Shown: in pieces, positions 35,832 to 45,144 of the stretch
Position numbering within the stretch: the stretch's first letter is position 1
How the letters are laid out: the number at the start of each line of letters is the position of its first letter
From: an uncultured Lachnospiraceae bacterium
GTDB taxonomy: Bacteria > Bacillota > Clostridia > Lachnospirales > Lachnospiraceae
Assembly (NCBI GenBank): GCA_900551235.1
Contig: URUU01000004.1
Span: forward strand, 13,665-77,664
DNA: 64,000 nt
Direction: 5' to 3'
Program-made: the position numbers and the translations under genes
The notes under the pieces: generated by a model
Databases searched by the model: none
The model's input: only the letters and a program-made list of their open reading frames with translations
Told to the model about the DNA's origin: nothing

Positions 35832-36638
35832 TCAGTCCTCTGCCGGCAGAAAAATTTCATTTTTCTTCTCGGCTTCGCACTGTTTTTTTATCTTTTTATA
35901 ACCCATCTGGAAGATCAGACCCCCGGCTTCTCTTGCATGCTGCGGACAGACGTGTACGCATCGCATGCAGGAAATACAGCGTGCCTCTTCTGTCTTTCCG
36001 GGATTCTCATAGTAGATTGCACCAGCCGGACATTCTCTTGCACACACTCCACATTCTATGCACGCTTTGCCGGCTTTCGGGCGGATCGGCACACCTTTGT
36101 ATTCTCTGTAGGGCTTGTTTCCCGGAAGAGAAAGTGTAATGCCGCTGCCGATATTTTCAATATGATCCAGGGCTTTCTGTATCTTTCCTGCAAAATCCCA
36201 TATTTCGCTGCGGTCGTTGTCATTTGGTCTTCCTTTTGCGATCTCATGAAAAATGGAATGTTCCGCCACAACAGCTGCCGCTGCCACCGGCACAAAGCCA
36301 TTCCGTCTCACAATATCACGCAGTTCCAGCAACGTATCTTCGTATGCACGATTTCCATAAGTAACAACAAGAACCGCCGGTGTATTGCTGCCTTTCATAT
36401 TTGAAAAACGCCTGGCTGCAACCTGCGGCACTCTCCCGCCAAAGGACGGGGTACCGAAAAAGACCAGCTCCTGTTCTCCGAATAAAAATTTTTCCTGTTC
36501 CGTTTCAAGTTTTGTAAGATTGATTTCCTGCATAACTGCTTCGTAGTCTTCCGTCCAACGTTTTCCCATTCGCTCCAGGACTCGTTTTGTACTTCCAGTC
36601 GGGCTGAAGAATGCCAGACTGATCTTCGCCGTCTTCAT
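35832..36638 (-). CDS. Flavodoxin-ferredoxin fusion (EFR1 type)
   Basis: A 268 aa redox protein. Residues 1-170 form a flavodoxin-like domain with the FMN-phosphate loop SPTGSTKR (12-19) and FFGTPSFGGRVP. The C-terminal part has two 4Fe-4S motifs: CIECGVCARECP and CISCMRCVHVCP. The layout fits EFR1-family ferredoxins of gut Firmicutes; electron partner unknown. Its ATG lies at the stop of the HAD gene (4-base overlap), so the pair is co-translated. A consensus promoter upstream of the HAD gene probably drives both. Confidence 0.88.
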   Translation of the reverse strand: MKTAKISLAFFSPTGSTKRVLERMGKRWTEDYEAVMQEINLTKLETEQEKFLFGEQELVFFGTPSFGGRVPQVAARRFSNMKGSNTPAVLVVTYGNRAYEDTLLELRDIVRRNGFVPVAAAAVVAEHSIFHEIAKGRPNDNDRSEIWDFAGKIQKALDHIENIGSGITLSLPGNKPYREYKGVPIRPKAGKACIECGVCARECPAGAIYYENPGKTEEARCISCMRCVHVCPQHAREAGGLIFQMGYKKIKKQCEAEKKNEIFLPAED

Positions 36639-37288
36639 CTTTTCCTCCCGTTTCTATCTGCCTCCATCAATGCCGGCAGATCTTTCATCTTCTCTATCTG
36701 TGCTGCATACTCCGAAACTTCTCCAAATCCATAAGAAGCGAAGATAAACGGCACACCGGCTTCTTTCGATGCATCGCCGTCTCCTTTTGTATCTCCGATA
36801 TAAACCGGTGCTTTCAGATGGTTTCTTTCTGCCAGAAGTCTGATATTTTCGCCTTTGTTCTTTCCGGTGTTCCCAAAACATTCGATATCTTTTATGTATA
36901 CCTCCAACTGTGTTTTTCTTAAAAACTGTTCAATGTAACCGCACTGACAGTTACTGACAATATAAAGATCATATGTCGCTGAAAGTTGTTTTATGACTTC
37001 CCGGACATCCGGATAGCAGATATCCTGCTGGTTTTCCTCCAAAGCTTCTTCTTCGTAAATACAGCATTTTTCCAGAATAGCTTCCTGCATTTCTTTCGAA
37101 GCTTCTGGAAAAAGGGATGCTGCGATCACGGACATGGTTTTTCCAAATAGCTGTTTCAACTCTTCTGCCGTTACGATGCGGTCTTTTATGCCACATTCCA
37201 GAACTGCCTGTGTCCAGGCTTTTGCCACGATCGGGGTGCTGTCCCAGAGTGTCCCATCCACATCAAATATAATTCCGTCTGTATACAT
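36635..37288 (-). CDS. HAD-family hydrolase, phosphoglycolate phosphatase-like
   Basis: A 217 aa haloacid dehalogenase-superfamily phosphatase. Motif I is FDVDGTLWDST (residues 7-17) with the nucleophile and acid aspartates; motif II is IVSNCQ; motif IV is VYIGDTKGDGDASKEAG with GVPFIFASYGFG after it. An alpha-helical cap lies between I and II, as in Gph and PgmB. Substrate cannot be read from sequence. AGGAGA precedes the ATG at 37288. It overlaps the EFR1-type gene by four bases. Confidence 0.85.
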   Translation of the reverse strand: MYTDGIIFDVDGTLWDSTPIVAKAWTQAVLECGIKDRIVTAEELKQLFGKTMSVIAASLFPEASKEMQEAILEKCCIYEEEALEENQQDICYPDVREVIKQLSATYDLYIVSNCQCGYIEQFLRKTQLEVYIKDIECFGNTGKNKGENIRLLAERNHLKAPVYIGDTKGDGDASKEAGVPFIFASYGFGEVSEYAAQIEKMKDLPALMEADRNGRKR

Positions 37289-37333
37289 AATTTCTCCTGT
37301 TTGCTTATGTGTGTTTGATGATGCAATGCTCTT

Positions 37334-37362
37334 ATCATACGCAATCTTTCGTAAATAATCAA
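37334..37362 (-). promoter_or_regulatory. Promoter of the HAD-EFR1 pair
   Basis: Minus-strand TTGATT (37362-37357), 17 bases, TATGAT (37339-37334), about 45 bases before the HAD start codon. Strong match, partly overlapping the end of the YwmB-like gene's downstream region. Confidence 0.75.
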
Positions 37363-37375
37363 GTTTTTTCCTCAC

Positions 37376-38128
37376 TCATCCCATGACCGGCACTGCCAGA
37401 GACACATTTGTCTGCTGCTTTCTTTCATCATAATACAGCGTTAGAGCCAGATTTACTCTTTTTTTTCCCTGACTGGCACTTTCTGAAAAACAGGGACTGT
37501 ACGCATAAACCGTATACAGATTTTTATCCTGATTTTCTTCCGCAACCTTTGCATCCACTCCTGCAAGCAACCGTTCTGTGATTTTTTCTTTTTCTTCATC
37601 AGACAGAGTCCTGTTATAAGAACCCTCCACTGCCACGCTGCTCCTTCTGCTTTCCACTTTCGTATCCAGAACATTTTTCAGTTTCTGCCGCAATGCAAAT
37701 GCCCCCTGCAGGCTGCCATCATGTATCGTTATATTTGCATACAGACTCTGTCCGGTGATCTCCCCTTTTGTCCTCCAGGTAACAAGCCGCAATACTGTTT
37801 CTGCATTTGCCCCTTCTTTTTGCAGTACTGTAGTCTGACTGTCCTCCCCATAGGTGCGATAAACCACAATATGGCTGGAAATACCAAGTTGCTCCGCAAT
37901 CTGCCGCAGATATTCTTCCCGACGTTCCAGCATTTGAACCTGCTCTCTTTTCTTTAATCTGCCATAATACTGCACGATACTGTCCTGCTGTTCTGTTCCG
38001 ATATCGGAAAATGCTGCCACCGCTTCCATTTCTTTGTTTTCCTGTTTCTTTGCCCAAATCTGCAATCCCGCTGCTGCCCACAGACCAAAAAACAGGATCA
38101 GTCCTGCCCGTTTCAGCCATTTTTGCAT
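37376..38128 (-). CDS. YwmB-like protein (TATA-box-binding-like fold family)
   Basis: A 250 aa exported or membrane-anchored protein: MQKWLKRAGLILFFGLWAAAGLQIW is a signal anchor, then a mixed alpha/beta domain. In Bacillus, ywmB lies near the end of the atp operon, and this gene lies directly after atpC, which supports the call; sequence likeness is by general pattern only. Function is unknown in the family. GGAGGGG precedes the ATG at 38128; longer frames start before this ribosome-binding site. It is separated from atpC by a strong terminator, so it has its own promoter. Confidence 0.65.
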   Translation of the reverse strand: MQKWLKRAGLILFFGLWAAAGLQIWAKKQENKEMEAVAAFSDIGTEQQDSIVQYYGRLKKREQVQMLERREEYLRQIAEQLGISSHIVVYRTYGEDSQTTVLQKEGANAETVLRLVTWRTKGEITGQSLYANITIHDGSLQGAFALRQKLKNVLDTKVESRRSSVAVEGSYNRTLSDEEKEKITERLLAGVDAKVAEENQDKNLYTVYAYSPCFSESASQGKKRVNLALTLYYDERKQQTNVSLAVPVMG

Positions 38129-38243
38129 CCTGCACCCCTCCATTGTTTTCCAATTTTTATTGGAAATATTTCTCTTTTTGGAAATCGTTTTATCTGTTTT
38201 CATTATTTCCAGGTTTGGGCAGAGTATACCGAAAATTTCAGTC

Positions 38244-38283
38244 AAAAAAACCGGCCCGGATACGAACATATCCTGCCGGTTTT
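38244..38283 (-). terminator. Terminator of the atp operon
   Basis: Minus-strand AAAACCGGC ... GCCGGTTTTTTT with an inner GGATA/TATCC stem, ten bases after the atpC stop. Strong stem and long U-tract. Confidence 0.9.
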
Positions 38284-38293
38284 CTTATTTTCA

Positions 38294-38713
38294 TCATTTT
38301 GTTACATGGTCTGCCAGTTCGATACGGACCAGTGCCTTGTGAAGTGCCAGCTCGGCACGCGTGATGTTGATATTGGTTTTATGATTCTGCAGTCTGCGTT
38401 CTGCACGGATCTTTGCCTCCTGTGCCCGGTTGCGGTCGATCTCATCCGGCCACTCGGCGATCTCTGCAAGGATCGTAATCCTGTCACCTAAGATTTCCAT
38501 AAATCCGGTGTGCAGTGCTGCTTCTTTTTTATTTCCGCCTTCTTCGGTGATCGTGGCGATCCCCGGCTCCAGAACGGTTGTCATCGGAATATGGTTCTTA
38601 TAGATACCAATCCCGCCTTCTACGGTATTCAGCTCCAGAAAGCTTGCTTTTCCGCTGTAAAATACACGGTCCGGTGTAATGATCTTCAGATCAAAAAGAT
38701 TGTCTGCTGCCAT
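38294..38713 (-). CDS. atpC: ATP synthase epsilon subunit
   Basis: Central-stalk subunit of F1 that couples rotation and can inhibit ATP hydrolysis. The 139 aa protein has the N-terminal beta sandwich (FDLKIITPDRVFYSGKASFLELNTVEGGIGIYKNH region) and the C-terminal helical hairpin rich in Ala, Arg and Glu. GGAGG precedes the ATG. Last gene of the atp operon, 11 bases after atpD. Confidence 0.95.
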   Translation of the reverse strand: MAADNLFDLKIITPDRVFYSGKASFLELNTVEGGIGIYKNHIPMTTVLEPGIATITEEGGNKKEAALHTGFMEILGDRITILAEIAEWPDEIDRNRAQEAKIRAERRLQNHKTNINITRAELALHKALVRIELADHVTK

Positions 38714-38724
38714 TTTGCACCTCC

Positions 38725-40116
38725 CTATTTCATGCGGGCTGTGACATCATCGATTGAGCCTGCATTCAGGAAATAGCTTTCCGGAACATCATCATGCTTG
38801 CCTTCGAGGATCTCGCGGAATCCGCGGATGGTCTCAGAGAGCGGCACATAACGTCCGTCCAGACCGGTAAACTGTGTTGCCACAAAGAACGGCTGTGACA
38901 GGAATCTCTGTACTTTTCTTGCACGGCTCACGACCAGCTTATCGTCCTCGGAAAGCTCGTCCATACCAAGGATGGCGATGATATCCTGAAGTTCCTTATA
39001 TTTCTGCAGGATCTCCTGCACGCCTCGTGCTGTTTTATAATGCTCCTCACCGACGATACGCGGGTCCAGAATACGTGAAGTGGACTCCAGCGGGTCAACT
39101 GCCGGATAGATTCCAAGTTCTACGATCGAACGTGAAAGTACGGTCGTAGCATCCAGATGTGCGAATGTCGTGGCCGGTGCCGGGTCTGTCAGGTCATCTG
39201 CCGGTACATAAACAGCCTGTACGGATGTGATGGAACCGCTCTTTGTGGAAGTGATACGCTCCTGGAGAGCACCCATCTCGGTCTGCAGTGTCGGCTGGTA
39301 TCCTACTGCGGACGGCATACGTCCAAGCAGGGCGGAAACCTCGGAACCTGCCTGTGTAAAACGGAAAATATTGTCGATGAACAGCAGGACATCTTTTCCT
39401 GCCTGGTCACGGAAATATTCCGCCATGGTAAGGCCGGTAAGACCGACACGCATACGTGCTCCTGGCGGCTCGTTCATCTGACCGAACACCATGGTGGTCT
39501 TATTGATAACTCCGGATTCCTCCATCTCATGATAAAGGTCGTTTCCTTCTCGTGTACGCTCACCAACTCCGGTAAATACCGAATATCCGCCATGCTCGGT
39601 TGCGATATTGTGGATCAGCTCCTGGATCAGGACGGTCTTTCCTACACCTGCCCCTCCGAACAGACCGGTCTTTCCGCCTTTCTGATACGGGCAAAGCAGA
39701 TCGACTACCTTGATACCGGTCTCCAGAATCTCGGTAGATGTGGACTGTTCTTCAAAAGAAGGTGCTTTTCTGTGGATCGGTAAATACTCGACTCCTTCCG
39801 GTGCCGGTTTTTTATCGATCGCATCTCCGGTTACATTGAAGATACGGCCAAGTGTATTTTCTCCGACCGGAACGGTGATCGGTGCACCGGTTGCAGTCGC
39901 TTTTGCACCGCGGACCAGCCCGTCGGTTGGTCCCATCGCAATGCATCGCACCGTATCGTCACCTAAGTGCTGTGCAACTTCTGCTGTCAGCACACCGCCG
40001 TCCGGAGCTGCGATATGGATCGCATCGTAGATCTTTGGCAGCTTGCCTTCCGGAAATTTAATATCCAGGACCGCACCAATGATCTGCGTGATCTTTCCTT
40101 GAATTTGTTCTGCCAT
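38725..40116 (-). CDS. atpD: ATP synthase beta subunit
   Basis: Catalytic subunit of F1. The 463 aa protein has Walker A GGAGVGKT at 154-161, the catalytic glutamate in GVGERTREGNDLY, Walker B LLFIDNIFRF and the DELSEEDK region (here DELSEDDK) in the C-terminal helical domain that contacts gamma and epsilon. It follows atpG by 41 bases. Conservation is high over the full length, with no anomalies. Confidence 0.97.
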   Translation of the reverse strand: MAEQIQGKITQIIGAVLDIKFPEGKLPKIYDAIHIAAPDGGVLTAEVAQHLGDDTVRCIAMGPTDGLVRGAKATATGAPITVPVGENTLGRIFNVTGDAIDKKPAPEGVEYLPIHRKAPSFEEQSTSTEILETGIKVVDLLCPYQKGGKTGLFGGAGVGKTVLIQELIHNIATEHGGYSVFTGVGERTREGNDLYHEMEESGVINKTTMVFGQMNEPPGARMRVGLTGLTMAEYFRDQAGKDVLLFIDNIFRFTQAGSEVSALLGRMPSAVGYQPTLQTEMGALQERITSTKSGSITSVQAVYVPADDLTDPAPATTFAHLDATTVLSRSIVELGIYPAVDPLESTSRILDPRIVGEEHYKTARGVQEILQKYKELQDIIAILGMDELSEDDKLVVSRARKVQRFLSQPFFVATQFTGLDGRYVPLSETIRGFREILEGKHDDVPESYFLNAGSIDDVTARMK

Positions 40117-40157
40117 GTTTCCTCCTAGTAATGCCGCATACGCTGCGGCAGACGTTT

Positions 40158-41015
40158 CTATTCAACAGCCTCGGCTCCTGCAATGATCTCGGTCAGCTCC
40201 TGCGTGATCGAGCCCTGTCTTGCACGGTTGTACTGCAGTTCCAGGCTTTCCATCATGTCCTCTGCATTGCTCGTAGCAGCATCCATTGCCTGCATACGTG
40301 CTCCGTTCTCACTGGCTGCCGCCTCGTTTAACGCTCCGTACAGAAGACTTGCGATATATTTCGGTATAATCATATCCAGGGCTTCTTCCTCGCCCGGCTT
40401 GTAGTTCATCGGCGTATTCCGCTCTGCATCGGACAGCTCTTTGTCACTGAATTCCACCGGAAGCAGCTTCAAAAGTTTCGGCTCATGTACCACCGTGTTT
40501 TTGAAGCTGGTATAGACAAGATAGATCTCTCCGATCTTCTCTTCCTCGAAATCTTTCAGGACCCTCTGGCTGATCTCCACCGCATCCGAATACAGAGGGG
40601 TATTGATCACCTCGCTGTAATCTTCTGCGATCTCATAGCCTTTTCGTTCCAGTGCTTCATGCCCTTTGCGGCCGATGTTATAGATCAGAAGCTCTTTTCC
40701 TTCCAGTTCGCCCTGCGTGAGCATTTTCACGATGTTGGAGTTGTAACCGCCTGCCAGTCCTCTGTTGGAGGAGATGACGATCACACCCTTTTTTTCCGAT
40801 TTTCCGCTTTTCAGATAAGGGTGTTCCACAATGCCGGTACGCGCAAGCATACTGGTCACCGTGGCATACATATGGTTAAAATACGGTTTGCATTCTTCCG
40901 CTTTTTCCCTCGTCCTCTGAAGCTTTACGGTGGAAACCAGCTTCATGGCTTTTGTGATCTGCTGTGTGCTGGCGATACTGTTTCTGCGCCTCTGAATATC
41001 TCTCATTGAAGCCAT
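40158..41015 (-). CDS. atpG: ATP synthase gamma subunit
   Basis: Rotating central shaft of F1. The 285 aa protein has the N-terminal helix MRDIQRRRNSIASTQQITKAMKLVSTVKLQR and the C-terminal helix EAASENGARMQAMDAATSNAEDM ... RQGSITQELTEIIAGAEA, which together form the coiled-coil axle. Length is usual. AGGAGG precedes the ATG. Confidence 0.96.
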   Translation of the reverse strand: MASMRDIQRRRNSIASTQQITKAMKLVSTVKLQRTREKAEECKPYFNHMYATVTSMLARTGIVEHPYLKSGKSEKKGVIVISSNRGLAGGYNSNIVKMLTQGELEGKELLIYNIGRKGHEALERKGYEIAEDYSEVINTPLYSDAVEISQRVLKDFEEEKIGEIYLVYTSFKNTVVHEPKLLKLLPVEFSDKELSDAERNTPMNYKPGEEEALDMIIPKYIASLLYGALNEAAASENGARMQAMDAATSNAEDMMESLELQYNRARQGSITQELTEIIAGAEAVE

Positions 41016-41055
41016 GGTATCATCCTCCTGCTTTCTTTTCCGTCATCGTGCTGCT

Positions 41056-42570
41056 TTATTCAGCTGCAGAAAATTTTGCTTTGCACTCACCGATCGCCTG
41101 GATCAGTTTCTGTTCTGCATCGTCGGAAAGTACCCTGGTCTCTTTGATGCTCTCCGGAAGCTCCGGATATTTGGTCTTGATGTATTCAAACAGTGACTCT
41201 TCGAAATCCAGAACCTTTTCTGTCGGAATATCCAGCAGATGTTTTCTGGTAGCCGCATACAGGATGATAACCTGATATTCTACCGGAACCGGTGCATACT
41301 GCGGCTGTTTGAGGACTTCACGGATACGCTCGCCCTGAGCCAGCTTTTCTTTGGTATCGGCATCCAGTTCGGAACCAAACTGTGCAAAAGATGCCAGCTC
41401 ACGGAACTGTGCCAGCTCTACTCGGATCGGGGCAGCGATCTTTTTCATTGCCTTGATCTGAGCGGAACCTCCAACTCGTGATACAGAAAGTCCGGCATTT
41501 ACCGCCGGGCGGAATCCTGCGTTGAACATCTCCGTCTCCAGGTAGATCTGACCGTCGGTGATGGAAATAACGTTTGTCGGAATATAGGCGGAAACATCGC
41601 CTGCCTGTGTCTCAATGATCGGCAGTGCCGTCAGAGATCCTCCGCCAAGTTCGTCGGAAAGTCTCGCCGCACGCTCCAGCAGTCTGGAATGCAGATAGAA
41701 AACGTCTCCCGGATAAGCCTCACGGCCTGGCGGACGACGCAGAAGCAGGGAAAGTGTACGGTAAGCCGTCGCATGCTTGGACAGGTCATCGTAAATGATC
41801 AGTACGTCCTCTCCGTTCTCCATCCATTCTTCTCCGATCGCACATCCGGAATACGGTGCGATATACTGCAGTGGGGCAAGTTCACTGGATGTGGATGCCA
41901 CAACGGTTGTATAATCCATGGCTCCGTTTTCTTCCAGAGTCTTGACAATATTTGCAACGGTCGATGCTTTCTGACCGATGGCTACATAAATACATTTTAC
42001 ATTCTGACCCTTCTGGTTGATGATCGTATCAATCGCGATCGCTGTCTTACCCGTCTGACGGTCTCCGATGATCAGCTCTCGCTGTCCTCTTCCGATCGGC
42101 ACCATGGAGTCAATTGCCTTGATACCTGTCTGAAGCGGAGTATCTACGCTCTTTCGGTCGATAACTCCGGAAGCTACTCTTTCAATCTTACGGAATTTCC
42201 TGCTTGAGATCGGACCTTTGCCATCGATCGGCTGTCCAAGGGCATTGACAACCCTGCCGATCATCTCATCGCCTACCGGAACTTCCACAACGGTACCTGT
42301 CGTCTTTACGATATCGCCCTCTTCGATATTTGTTGCATCACCGAGCAGTACAGCACCTACGTTATCCTCCTCCAGGTTGAGCACCATGCCCCGCACACCA
42401 TGCGGAAACTCCAGAAGCTCACCCTGCATCGCTTTCTCAAGGCCGTGGATACGTGCGATACCATCTGCAACCTGAATAACCGTGCCCACTTCTGCAACGG
42501 ACATATGGGAAGAATATCTTTTGATCTCTTCTTTTATCACTGAGCTTATTTCCTCAGGTTTCAAATTCAT
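41056..42570 (-). CDS. atpA: ATP synthase alpha subunit
   Basis: Non-catalytic nucleotide-binding subunit of F1. The 504 aa protein has Walker A GDRQTGKT at 169-176, the arginine-finger region near SVSRVGGSAQ, and ends ...KFSAAE. It is 40 nt upstream of atpG and 37 nt downstream of atpH. No anomalies. Confidence 0.97.
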   Translation of the reverse strand: MNLKPEEISSVIKEEIKRYSSHMSVAEVGTVIQVADGIARIHGLEKAMQGELLEFPHGVRGMVLNLEEDNVGAVLLGDATNIEEGDIVKTTGTVVEVPVGDEMIGRVVNALGQPIDGKGPISSRKFRKIERVASGVIDRKSVDTPLQTGIKAIDSMVPIGRGQRELIIGDRQTGKTAIAIDTIINQKGQNVKCIYVAIGQKASTVANIVKTLEENGAMDYTTVVASTSSELAPLQYIAPYSGCAIGEEWMENGEDVLIIYDDLSKHATAYRTLSLLLRRPPGREAYPGDVFYLHSRLLERAARLSDELGGGSLTALPIIETQAGDVSAYIPTNVISITDGQIYLETEMFNAGFRPAVNAGLSVSRVGGSAQIKAMKKIAAPIRVELAQFRELASFAQFGSELDADTKEKLAQGERIREVLKQPQYAPVPVEYQVIILYAATRKHLLDIPTEKVLDFEESLFEYIKTKYPELPESIKETRVLSDDAEQKLIQAIGECKAKFSAAE

Positions 42571-42607
42571 AAGGTCTTTGCACCTTCTTTCATGCTGTTT
42601 TCTTCTC

Positions 42608-43159
42608 TCAGGCTTCGAGGGAAATTCCCATGAGCTGCAGCCTCAGCTCTTCCAGCCTGCTCTTTATACTGGTGTCAATGACACGGTCTCCGATCCGGAT
42701 CACCAGACCGCCGATCAGCGTCTTATCCTCACGGTATGTGATCTCCATCTTTTTGTAGTCCGTAGTATCCAGAAGTCTCTTTTCAATCTTACTCTTCTGT
42801 TCTGCGGTAAGCTCAAATGGAGATGTCACCAGAGCCACACCAATTTTTTTGTATTCTTTCACTTTAGCTGTAAAATATGCAAATATGGCATTTCTCTCAG
42901 AAAAGCGTCCCTTCTTCACAAGAATCTGTAAAAATCCTGTCATATCGTCTGAGACGTTTCCCTTGAAACATTTTTCGATAAAATCCTGCTTTTCCTCGCT
43001 GCCGATACCCGGATGGCAGAGCAGCGTCTCTGCCTGGGGATTCTGGTCAAGTGCGTTCTCTACGGCACAGATCTCTTCCAGAAACTGGTCACAGCGGTTC
43101 TCTTCCACCGCCAGCTCGAACAGCGCGTCACCGTATACCTTCGCCGCTACTTTCGCCAT
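42608..43159 (-). CDS. atpH: ATP synthase delta subunit
   Basis: Stator subunit joining the top of F1 to the b subunits. The 183 aa protein has the helical N-terminal domain (AAKVYGDALFELAVEE) and the conserved C-terminal DKTLIGGLVIRIGDRVIDTSIKSRLEEL. It overlaps the end of atpF by 13 bases, so translation is coupled. Confidence 0.95.
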   Translation of the reverse strand: MAKVAAKVYGDALFELAVEENRCDQFLEEICAVENALDQNPQAETLLCHPGIGSEEKQDFIEKCFKGNVSDDMTGFLQILVKKGRFSERNAIFAYFTAKVKEYKKIGVALVTSPFELTAEQKSKIEKRLLDTTDYKKMEITYREDKTLIGGLVIRIGDRVIDTSIKSRLEELRLQLMGISLEA

Positions 43160-43662
43160 GTGTCCTCCCCTATTTCTTTCAGTGTACTCTCTACCATCAT
43201 ATCCTGAACTTTTGCATCAACCGCACCGGCTACTGCCTTTTCTGCCATCAAAGATGCAAGTGCGATCATTTCTTTCTTCATATCATCTGCGGCAGCTTTC
43301 CGCTCCAGCTCAACCTGGGCATTTGCTCTTGCAAGAATCCTCGCAGCTTCTCCTTTTGCCTCGGCAATGATCTTTGCTTCATTATCCAGAGCTTTCTGTC
43401 TTGCCTGTGCCAGAATCTCCTCTGCCTCCGCATTGATATTCTGAATCTTCGCATTGTAATCTTCTTTGAGTTTACTTGCATCTGCTTTATCTGCTGCTGC
43501 ACTGTCCAGATCATTTTTGATCTTATCCTGTCTTTTCTTCAGGAAATCCCTTGCAGGATTAAACAGCAGATAGGACAGAAACGTAAACATGACAAATACT
43601 GCAAGTGCCAGCAGAACGGCATCGTGAATCAGCTGAGGATCCAGATTAAACAGTCGTTCCAA
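43147..43662 (-). CDS. atpF: ATP synthase b subunit
   Basis: Peripheral stalk of FoF1. The 171 aa protein has one N-terminal membrane helix (LIHDAVLLALAVFVMFTFLSYLLF, about 10-33) followed by a long Lys/Glu/Ala coiled coil, as expected. It lies 15 bases after atpE and overlaps atpH. Confidence 0.95.
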   Translation of the reverse strand: MERLFNLDPQLIHDAVLLALAVFVMFTFLSYLLFNPARDFLKKRQDKIKNDLDSAAADKADASKLKEDYNAKIQNINAEAEEILAQARQKALDNEAKIIAEAKGEAARILARANAQVELERKAAADDMKKEMIALASLMAEKAVAGAVDAKVQDMMVESTLKEIGEDTWRK

Positions 43663-43677
43663 CGTTTTGCCCCCTTT

Positions 43678-43944
43678 TTACAGCTTTCCGATCAGCGGGT
43701 TTGCGAACAGCAGGATAAATGCGATAGCAAGACCATAAAGACCTGTTGTCTCAGCAACTGCCTGACCTAAAAGCATGGTTGACATAATATCACCTTTTGC
43801 ACCCGGGTTTCTTCCTACTGCACTTGCACCATATCCGGCTGCAATACCCTGACCTACACCAGGACCAATACCTGCGATCATTGCAAGACCTGCACCAATT
43901 GCAGAGCATGCTAAAACCAGTGCCTTACCTGTAATTCCATCCAT
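43678..43944 (-). CDS. atpE: ATP synthase c subunit, Na+-binding type
   Basis: Ring subunit of Fo. The 88 aa protein has two membrane helices joined by the polar loop GRNPGAKGD. The ion site has Gln32 (GPGVGQG), Val63, Glu65, Thr66 and Thr67 with Tyr70, matching the Na+-binding set known from Ilyobacter and Acetobacterium (Gln32, Val63, Glu65, Ser66, Thr67, Tyr70) apart from Ser66 to Thr, which keeps the hydroxyl. Na+ coupling is therefore likely, though not proven. AGGAGG precedes the ATG. Confidence 0.95.
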   Translation of the reverse strand: MDGITGKALVLACSAIGAGLAMIAGIGPGVGQGIAAGYGASAVGRNPGAKGDIMSTMLLGQAVAETTGLYGLAIAFILLFANPLIGKL

Positions 43945-44043
43945 GAGATGTACCTCCTAAATATTAAAATATGATTTCTTGATGTTGCCAGTTGATGCCG
44001 CCCACCTGCTGCGAACGGATCCGCTTCCGGGCTTTGACATCTT

Positions 44044-44763
44044 TTAATTTTCCTGCGGCATTTTCTGTGAAGTAAATACCATTGTCAGCATACAGAACAC
44101 ATAGGTCTGTATTGCACCGGAGAAAAGATCAAAGTAAATATGAAGAAATCCCGGCCAGCCCACTGCGATCTTGGAAAGCAGTGAGTAGATCAGTGACATC
44201 ATAACCGTTCCGGAAAGCACATTTCCGAACAGACGCAGTGACAGAGAAAACGGCACTGCGATCTCTCCGATCAGGTTGATCGGGAAGAGGATCGGGATCG
44301 GCTTAAACAGATCGGTAAATGCACCAAATTTGTTATACTTCACATTATTGTACTGTATGATACAAAATGTGATAATTCCCAGTGGAAGTGTTACGCCATA
44401 GTCCGCTGTCGGAGGCCGAAGCCCAAACAGACCTGAGATATTGCTGACAAAAATAAAGATAAAGATCGATCCGATGTAGTTGCGATATTTCTTCGCATAA
44501 CTTCCCATGCTGCTCTCTACCATACCATCCAGCATTTCCACGATCATCTCGACGATGTTCTGGAAAAATCCCGGCACTTCCTGTGCGTGACGCATCGTCC
44601 GGTTTGCCGCAAGTGCAAACACAAACAGTACCAGCATCACCACGAGTATGCTGACATGCGTGGTCGTGATCCAGAATTCCTGTCCGAATAACCTGTACTT
44701 GAACAGTCCATGGATCATAAAATCCACGTCACCACTTGCCGCCAGCAAAAAACCTGCTCTCAC
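44044..44763 (-). CDS. atpB: ATP synthase a subunit
   Basis: Membrane stator subunit forming the ion half-channels of Fo. The 239 aa protein has several hydrophobic helices and the essential arginine in LSLRLFGNVLSGTVMM near 174-189. The start is uncertain: the frame begins with a GTG directly after the preceding stop, with GAAGGTGA upstream; an ATG at 44718 (MIHGLFKYRLFG) is an alternative. Encoded between the subunit I-like gene and atpE, the normal order. Confidence 0.93.
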   Translation of the reverse strand: MRAGFLLAASGDVDFMIHGLFKYRLFGQEFWITTTHVSILVVMLVLFVFALAANRTMRHAQEVPGFFQNIVEMIVEMLDGMVESSMGSYAKKYRNYIGSIFIFIFVSNISGLFGLRPPTADYGVTLPLGIITFCIIQYNNVKYNKFGAFTDLFKPIPILFPINLIGEIAVPFSLSLRLFGNVLSGTVMMSLIYSLLSKIAVGWPGFLHIYFDLFSGAIQTYVFCMLTMVFTSQKMPQEN

Positions 44764-45144
44764 TCATTCACCTTCTTTTCTTTTTATTTTCTGAAACAAA
44801 GGCTGCATATATGCTCCGACTTTCAGAGTCATCACTCCAAGCAGCACACCAACCATGCTGCCGATCTTAAAATAAGCGGTAATAAAAAATACCACCAGAA
44901 CGACTGCCATGCGGATGCCATACATACGGTACATATGTTTCGGAGCGTCACCTTCTGACAGATCAAGTGCATCTTCTAAACTGTACCTGATGTGCCATGC
45001 CATAAAAACGGCGACTCCAACTCCGATCCACAGCCCCACTGAAAAAAAGACCTTCGCATCAGAAAGCCACACAAAGGCTGCCTGAAACAACAGTCCACAC
45101 AACAGGATGCCTGAAATCAGACTTTTCAATATCTTATCTTCCAT
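44764..45144 (-). CDS. ATP synthase subunit I-like membrane protein
   Basis: A 126 aa protein with four predicted membrane helices (LISGILLCGLLFQAAFVWL, VGLWIGVGVAVFMAWHI, MAVVLVVFFITAYF, MVGVLLGVMTLKVGAYM). Proteins of this kind at this position help c-ring assembly (AtpI/UncI). AAGGAG lies upstream of the ATG at 45144, preferred to a longer frame from 45171. It overlaps the preceding AtpZ-like gene by 11 bases, and its stop touches the atpB GTG. Confidence 0.8.
   Translation of the reverse strand: MEDKILKSLISGILLCGLLFQAAFVWLSDAKVFFSVGLWIGVGVAVFMAWHIRYSLEDALDLSEGDAPKHMYRMYGIRMAVVLVVFFITAYFKIGSMVGVLLGVMTLKVGAYMQPLFQKIKRKEGE

Noticed and set aside
35684..35860. N-terminal extension of the GntR-type gene to 35860
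   Set aside because: The extension contains the promoter and lacks any GntR-like sequence; a good ribosome-binding site precedes the ATG at 35683.
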